Of a stretch of DNA of 7,165 nt, positions 3,942-7,165 are shown in pieces. The position numbers and the translations under genes were made by a program. The notes under the pieces were generated by a model. The model was given only the letters and a program-made list of their open reading frames with translations, had not been told where the DNA came from and did no database searches. This stretch comes from Cyanobacteria bacterium UBA11153 (GTDB lineage Bacteria > Cyanobacteriota > Cyanobacteriia > Cyanobacteriales > Coleofasciculaceae). The stretch lies in NCBI GenBank assembly GCA_003511885.1, contig DOIX01000291.1:1-7165 (forward strand). The letters run 5' to 3'. Each line of letters opens with the position of its first letter. Positions within the stretch are counted from its first letter, which is position 1.

Positions 3942-6239
3942 TTCAATGGCGGGGGTGTTGGTGGTTGGGGGATTTTCTAGCCAGTGTAGGCATCGTTGAA
4001 TGTGTAGTTTGGCGGGTTTGTCGTTGTTGTTAATGGCTAAGACTTGGGAAAATTCGCTCATGGCTAGGGCAAATTGATGTTGTAGATAATGTTGACGGGC
4101 TTTTTGGTAATGTTTGATGATTTGTTGTTGTGGTGGTGAGATGGTTTGGGTGTTGAGTGCGATTACTTCGTAGATGGATATGGGTTGTTTTTGGTTTTTG
4201 GTGTAAATTCGATCTAATTCTCTTGCTAAAATGCGATCGCAACATTGTTGGTAGGTGGTTTCGCTGATGATAATATCGCAGTTGTATTCTCTGCCTGCTT
4301 TTTCTAGGATGGAGGCTAGGTTAATTGTGTCGCTGGTGCGATGGTGGCTGTTTCCGTTTTTTTCGTTGTTGATATTGCCGGAGTGAATGGCGATGCCGAT
4401 TTGTAAGGGTTGTTGGTTTGGTGGTAGGTAATGGGTGTTGAATTTTGTCAGTCTATGGCGCATTTCGATGGCGGTTTGGATGGCGTGCCATGCCCTATTT
4501 TCTAAGGGTAAGGATGTGCCAAATATGGCGATTGGTGTATCGCTGATGTATTTGTCTATTGTGCCTTGATATTTTAATACGGCATCGATCATTAATTCAA
4601 AGTATCTATCGACTAAATCGGCTACTTCTTCTGGCTCCATTTCTTCAACTAGGCTGGTGTAGCCCCGAATATCTAAACATAAGATTGATACGTTTTCTTG
4701 GGTTAGGGATGGAATATTGTGTTGTTTGAGCCAGGTTTGGGTTAGGTTTTGGTTGTGGGGCTGATGATTGTGGTTTTGATGGTTTTTGTCGGTTTCTTCG
4801 ATGGCGAGGAGGATACCATGGATATGGTTACTGTCGGTTTGCTCTGAGATGGCGTTAATTGATAAGTTAATTTCTCTTTCTTTTCCGCCAGCGATTAAAA
4901 TTTGATGGGGGTGGTATTGTTGGGGTTGTCCGGTTAATATATCTTTAAAGCATTTGACTAGGTTATCGTCTTTGATTTTCACTAATTCTCTAATTAGGTG
5001 TCCTTCTATTTGTTTATCTTGGTGAATATTTAGGAGTTGTTTGGCTTTGTCATTGGCGGTGATAATTCTACCTTGTTTATCGGTAAAAATTGCTCCTCTA
5101 TCTAAGTTACCAAAGATATGGCGTTGGATTTCTTCTTGTTGTTTGAGGGTGGTAAATTGTTTGGCGTTGTCTAGGGCAATTCCAACTTGGAGGCTAAAGG
5201 CATTCATTAATTGTTTGTCGGCTTGGCTAAAGCTGGCTTTAAATTTTTCGGGTGCTAAAGGCCAAGTTTCTGGGTTATATTCGGGAAAATTACCGAATTT
5301 ATGTTTATTGACTAATTCCATTACTCCTAGTAATTTTCCACTGGTATTCAAGATGGGAAGATAGAGTAAGTTACAAGTGCGATATCCGATTTGCTTATCC
5401 CATTTTTGGATGGATTCGGAATCGGGATGGAGGTAGACATCAAAGGGAATATCGAGGGGTTTTCTAGTTTGGGCAACTTTTCCGGTAAAACCAATACCGA
5501 TAGGGAGATGGAGGGTTTTAAAAGTCCCGTCTGCCATGGCAACTTTTGTCCATAATTCGTTCCGTTCTTCGTTAATCAGCCATAATATGGTACGATCGGC
5601 ATTGATTAAGGCTTTAGCTTCTTCTACAATTAATTTGAGGGTAGCATCTAAATCTAATCCACCTTGACTAATGGTATGGATGGCTTTCATAAAAGCCACA
5701 AATACTCGTTGTTTTTTGATTTCCGCCTGAATGACTTGACTCCTCTCAATGGTACTCAATATAGTAGCAGTAGCCCTGGCAAAACGTTCCTTATCTTCTG
5801 GAGAAAAGCCATTAATATCGACTCGTTTATACATCGAATCTTCAGGACGGTTGTAGGGCTTAAGTTTATTGAGGAATTGGACAAAAGCCACAGGATAGCC
5901 TTGGCGATTTAAAATAGGCAATGCCAGAATATTATAAGCAATATAAGGTATTTTTTTACCCGCCAGCTCCCGGCGAGACTTTTGGAGATACTCCTGACAA
6001 TCAAAAGGCTCCCGCACAAAATATTTTAAACTGTCAACCTGCCCCATACCCGGTTGGAGCGGGATTTTTACCTCAAGAGCGCGATCGCAATTATTACAGA
6101 AAACGGAACAGACTGCTGGATTATGCCTATCTAACAAGAAAATCGTACTTCTATCAACGCCCAGAAGTTTTTTCAATTCCTGGTTAACCTCGTTTAATGT
6201 TTCTGTTAAAATTAAACCTAAATCTTGATGGTTTGTCAT
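3924..6239 (-). CDS. CyaB-like GAF-GAF-PAS protein with degenerate class III nucleotide cyclase domain
   Basis: A 771-residue soluble signalling protein with the same order as Anabaena CyaB1: GAF-A (~8-165), GAF-B (~195-358), PAS (~368-482), an Asn/His/Gln-rich linker (~485-505), a class III cyclase domain (~514-695) and a C-terminal helical, TPR-like tail (~702-755). Each GAF has most of the NKFDE cyclic-nucleotide motif (N124, K125, F145, D149; N311, K312, F337, D341), with Lys in place of the final Glu. In the cyclase domain, metal Asp D523 (LDIRGYT), substrate Lys K563, metal Asp D567 (YISD) and Asn N640 (TINLAS) remain. The transition-state Arg expected in the SRLE position is I644 (ASILE), and the YTVIGD substrate loop is shortened by about four residues. 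Such proteins normally make cAMP; this one may be inactive or need a partner. The tail GARG and the stop are encoded by heptamer repeats. The start ATG is 20 bp from the divergent SDR gene. Confidence 0.9.
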   Translation of the reverse strand: MTNHQDLGLILTETLNEVNQELKKLLGVDRSTIFLLDRHNPAVCSVFCNNCDRALEVKIPLQPGMGQVDSLKYFVREPFDCQEYLQKSRRELAGKKIPYIAYNILALPILNRQGYPVAFVQFLNKLKPYNRPEDSMYKRVDINGFSPEDKERFARATATILSTIERSQVIQAEIKKQRVFVAFMKAIHTISQGGLDLDATLKLIVEEAKALINADRTILWLINEERNELWTKVAMADGTFKTLHLPIGIGFTGKVAQTRKPLDIPFDVYLHPDSESIQKWDKQIGYRTCNLLYLPILNTSGKLLGVMELVNKHKFGNFPEYNPETWPLAPEKFKASFSQADKQLMNAFSLQVGIALDNAKQFTTLKQQEEIQRHIFGNLDRGAIFTDKQGRIITANDKAKQLLNIHQDKQIEGHLIRELVKIKDDNLVKCFKDILTGQPQQYHPHQILIAGGKEREINLSINAISEQTDSNHIHGILLAIEETDKNHQNHNHQPHNQNLTQTWLKQHNIPSLTQENVSILCLDIRGYTSLVEEMEPEEVADLVDRYFELMIDAVLKYQGTIDKYISDTPIAIFGTSLPLENRAWHAIQTAIEMRHRLTKFNTHYLPPNQQPLQIGIAIHSGNINNEKNGNSHHRTSDTINLASILEKAGREYNCDIIISETTYQQCCDRILARELDRIYTKNQKQPISIYEVIALNTQTISPPQQQIIKHYQKARQHYLQHQFALAMSEFSQVLAINNNDKPAKLHIQRCLHWLENPPTTNTPAIEIGARG
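4233..4240. repeat. HIP1 octamer
   Basis: GCGATCGC within the cyclase-like gene. Confidence 0.8.
6081..6088. repeat. HIP1 octamer
   Basis: GCGATCGC within the GAF-A part of the cyclase-like gene. Confidence 0.8.
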
Positions 6240-6259
6240 AGTTATATTAATTACATTCC
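6240..6259. promoter_or_regulatory. 20-bp divergent intergenic gap
   Basis: Only 20 bp separate the cyclase ATG (6239, minus) from the SDR GTG (6260, plus). The gap is AT-rich, with TATATTAATTA at 6243-6253. TATATT (6243-6248) could be a -10 for the SDR, placing transcription start almost at the GTG. At least one promoter, and probably both, must extend into the opposite coding sequence. No Shine-Dalgarno is seen for either gene. Confidence 0.35.
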
Positions 6260-7132
6260 GTGAAAAAACTCTTAGTCACAGGTGCGAGCGGTTTTTTAGG
6301 ATGGCATCTTTGTCAGCTAGCCAAACTTCAATGGCAAGTCTACGGCACGTACTTTGCCCACAAGGTATCAAGCCCTAGTATAACTGCGATCGAGGTGAAT
6401 TTAACAGATTTTCAGGAACTTCAGCGTCTATTTCAAGAGATTCAGCCCGAAGCTGTAATACATACAGCCGCTAAATCCAGCCCCAATTTTTGTCAAACTT
6501 ACCCCAATCGAACAAAACCGATTAATGTCACTGCCTCCGCTAATATTGCTGGACTTTGTGCAGATTATGCCATTCCCTGTGTCTTTACCTCAACAGATTT
6601 AGTTTTTGATGGCTTACATCCTCCTTACAAAGAAAACGATCCAGTTTGTCCAGTTAATTATTATGGCGAACAAAAAGTCAGAGCAGAGGTAGAGATGCTA
6701 GCCCGTTATCCTCTCACTGCTATATGTAGAATGCCCTTAATGTTTGGCAATATCACACCCACAGCCAGTAGTTTCATCCAGCCATTCATCAAAATTTTGC
6801 AAGCCGAGGAAGAATTGAGCTTATTTATCGACGAGTTTCGCACGCCCGTAAGTGCAACAACAGCAGCCCAAGGTTTATTATTAGCTTTGGATAAAGTTCA
6901 AGGCATAATTCACTTGGGTGGTAAAGAGAGGATATCCCGTTATGACTTTGGTAGATTATTAGTCGAGGTATTAAAATTACCCGAAACCGGATTAAAATCT
7001 TGTCGTCAAGCAGATGTAAAAATGGCTGCACCCAGGGCGCGAGATGTTTCTTTAGATAGTTCAATAGCATTTAATTTAGGATATTCACCCTTATCTTTAC
7101 GGAAGGAATTGCTAAAAATGGGGAGTGGGTAG
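6260..7132 (+). CDS. RmlD-like sugar-nucleotide reductase (extended SDR family)
   Basis: A 290-residue Rossmann-fold protein of normal length for the dTDP-4-dehydrorhamnose reductase (RmlD) family. It has the NAD(P)-binding GASGFLG at 8-14, VIHTAA at 66-71 (cofactor contact), STDLVFDG at 111-118 supplying the catalytic Thr (T112), and YYGEQK at 134-139 with the Y135xxxK139 pair. DEFRTPVSAT (191-200) and PRARDVSLDSS (258-268) are typical of RmlD-type proteins. The expected reaction is NAD(P)H-dependent reduction of a keto group on a nucleotide sugar, in the cytosol. No other rhamnose or polysaccharide gene is nearby, so rhamnose specificity is not established. The start is GTG at 6260, because the Rossmann strand KKLLVTGASG begins there. 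The final residues GSG and the TAG stop fall in a GGGAGTG heptamer array. Confidence is high for the family and moderate for the substrate class. Confidence 0.9.
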   Translation: MKKLLVTGASGFLGWHLCQLAKLQWQVYGTYFAHKVSSPSITAIEVNLTDFQELQRLFQEIQPEAVIHTAAKSSPNFCQTYPNRTKPINVTASANIAGLCADYAIPCVFTSTDLVFDGLHPPYKENDPVCPVNYYGEQKVRAEVEMLARYPLTAICRMPLMFGNITPTASSFIQPFIKILQAEEELSLFIDEFRTPVSATTAAQGLLLALDKVQGIIHLGGKERISRYDFGRLLVEVLKLPETGLKSCRQADVKMAAPRARDVSLDSSIAFNLGYSPLSLRKELLKMGSG

Positions 7133-7148
7133 TAGGGAGTGAGTATTA
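7121..7148 (+). repeat. Degenerate heptamer array, GGGAGTG type
   Basis: In-phase 7-nt units GGGAGTG, GGTAGTA and GGGAGTG, then the weak AGTATTA. The first two units encode the last residues and the TAG stop of the SDR protein. The array runs directly into the inverted-repeat arm at 7147. Confidence 0.6.
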
Positions 7149-7165
7149 AGCTGCGGCGCATCTAA
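7147..7165 (+). mobile_element. End of a second copy of the inverted-repeat element (runs off right edge)
   Basis: TAAGCTGCGGCGCATCTAA repeats the arm at 3701: the first 13 bases are identical to the left arm, and the following ATCTAA matches the complement of the right arm. The rest of the copy lies beyond the window, so its length and second arm cannot be seen. Confidence 0.6.

Noticed and set aside
5921..6187. 88-codon plus-strand open frame, and similar frames at 5041-5364 and 5664-5912
   Set aside because: Antisense shadows of the GAF-coding part of the cyclase-like gene.
3924..6239. Calling the cyclase-like gene a pseudogene
   Set aside because: The frame is intact across all five domains and most active-site residues remain; only the output domain looks altered.

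Overview
The window looks like chromosomal DNA of a filamentous, Oscillatoria- or Microcoleus-like cyanobacterium. Three things support this: three HIP1 octamers (GCGATCGC at 2584, 4233 and 6081), several families of short tandemly repeated heptamers and octamers between genes, and typical cyanobacterial gene types (a CyaB-type GAF-GAF-PAS-cyclase protein and an N-terminal fragment of a large extracellular protein). The genus is an inference; nothing here fixes it. No tRNA, rRNA, CRISPR array, transposase or phage gene was seen.

Layout. Positions 713 to 1 (minus strand) hold the first 237 codons of a large protein that runs off the left edge. It has a conserved N-terminal region with an EEAGH motif, followed by the start of a PPC-like beta domain. 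Positions 714-1254 form a 541-bp gene-free stretch with small hairpins and a well-formed imperfect inverted repeat. A DUF4291 gene (minus) lies at 1255-1791. It diverges from a two-gene ABC-2 export operon (plus): an ATPase at 1914-2912 and a permease at 2912-3700, overlapping by 1 bp. Positions 3698-3941 are a compact repeat block: a ~130-bp element bounded by inverted repeats, with degenerate octamers inside it, then two successive heptamer arrays. The convergent CyaB-like gene (3924-6239, minus) ends inside the second array. Only 20 bp separate its start from a divergent RmlD-like SDR gene (6260-7132, plus). The SDR gene ends in a third short heptamer array, followed by one end of a second copy of the inverted-repeat element at the right edge.

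How the parts relate. The ABC pair should form one exporter, but the second permease often paired with this ATPase type is not in the window. The cyclase-like protein is a soluble sensor with two GAF domains and a PAS domain feeding a nucleotide cyclase domain. That output domain keeps both metal-binding Asp, the substrate Lys and the catalytic Asn, but lacks the transition-state Arg (Ile instead) and has a shortened substrate loop. It may therefore be a pseudo-cyclase. The SDR is probably a sugar-nucleotide reductase. No pathway links these genes.

Most notable: three consecutive genes (permease, cyclase, SDR) have stop codons lying within repeat sequence; the CCCCTAG array is a stop signal in all six frames; and a strong G+T excess on the plus strand runs across the two convergent genes whichever strand is coding.
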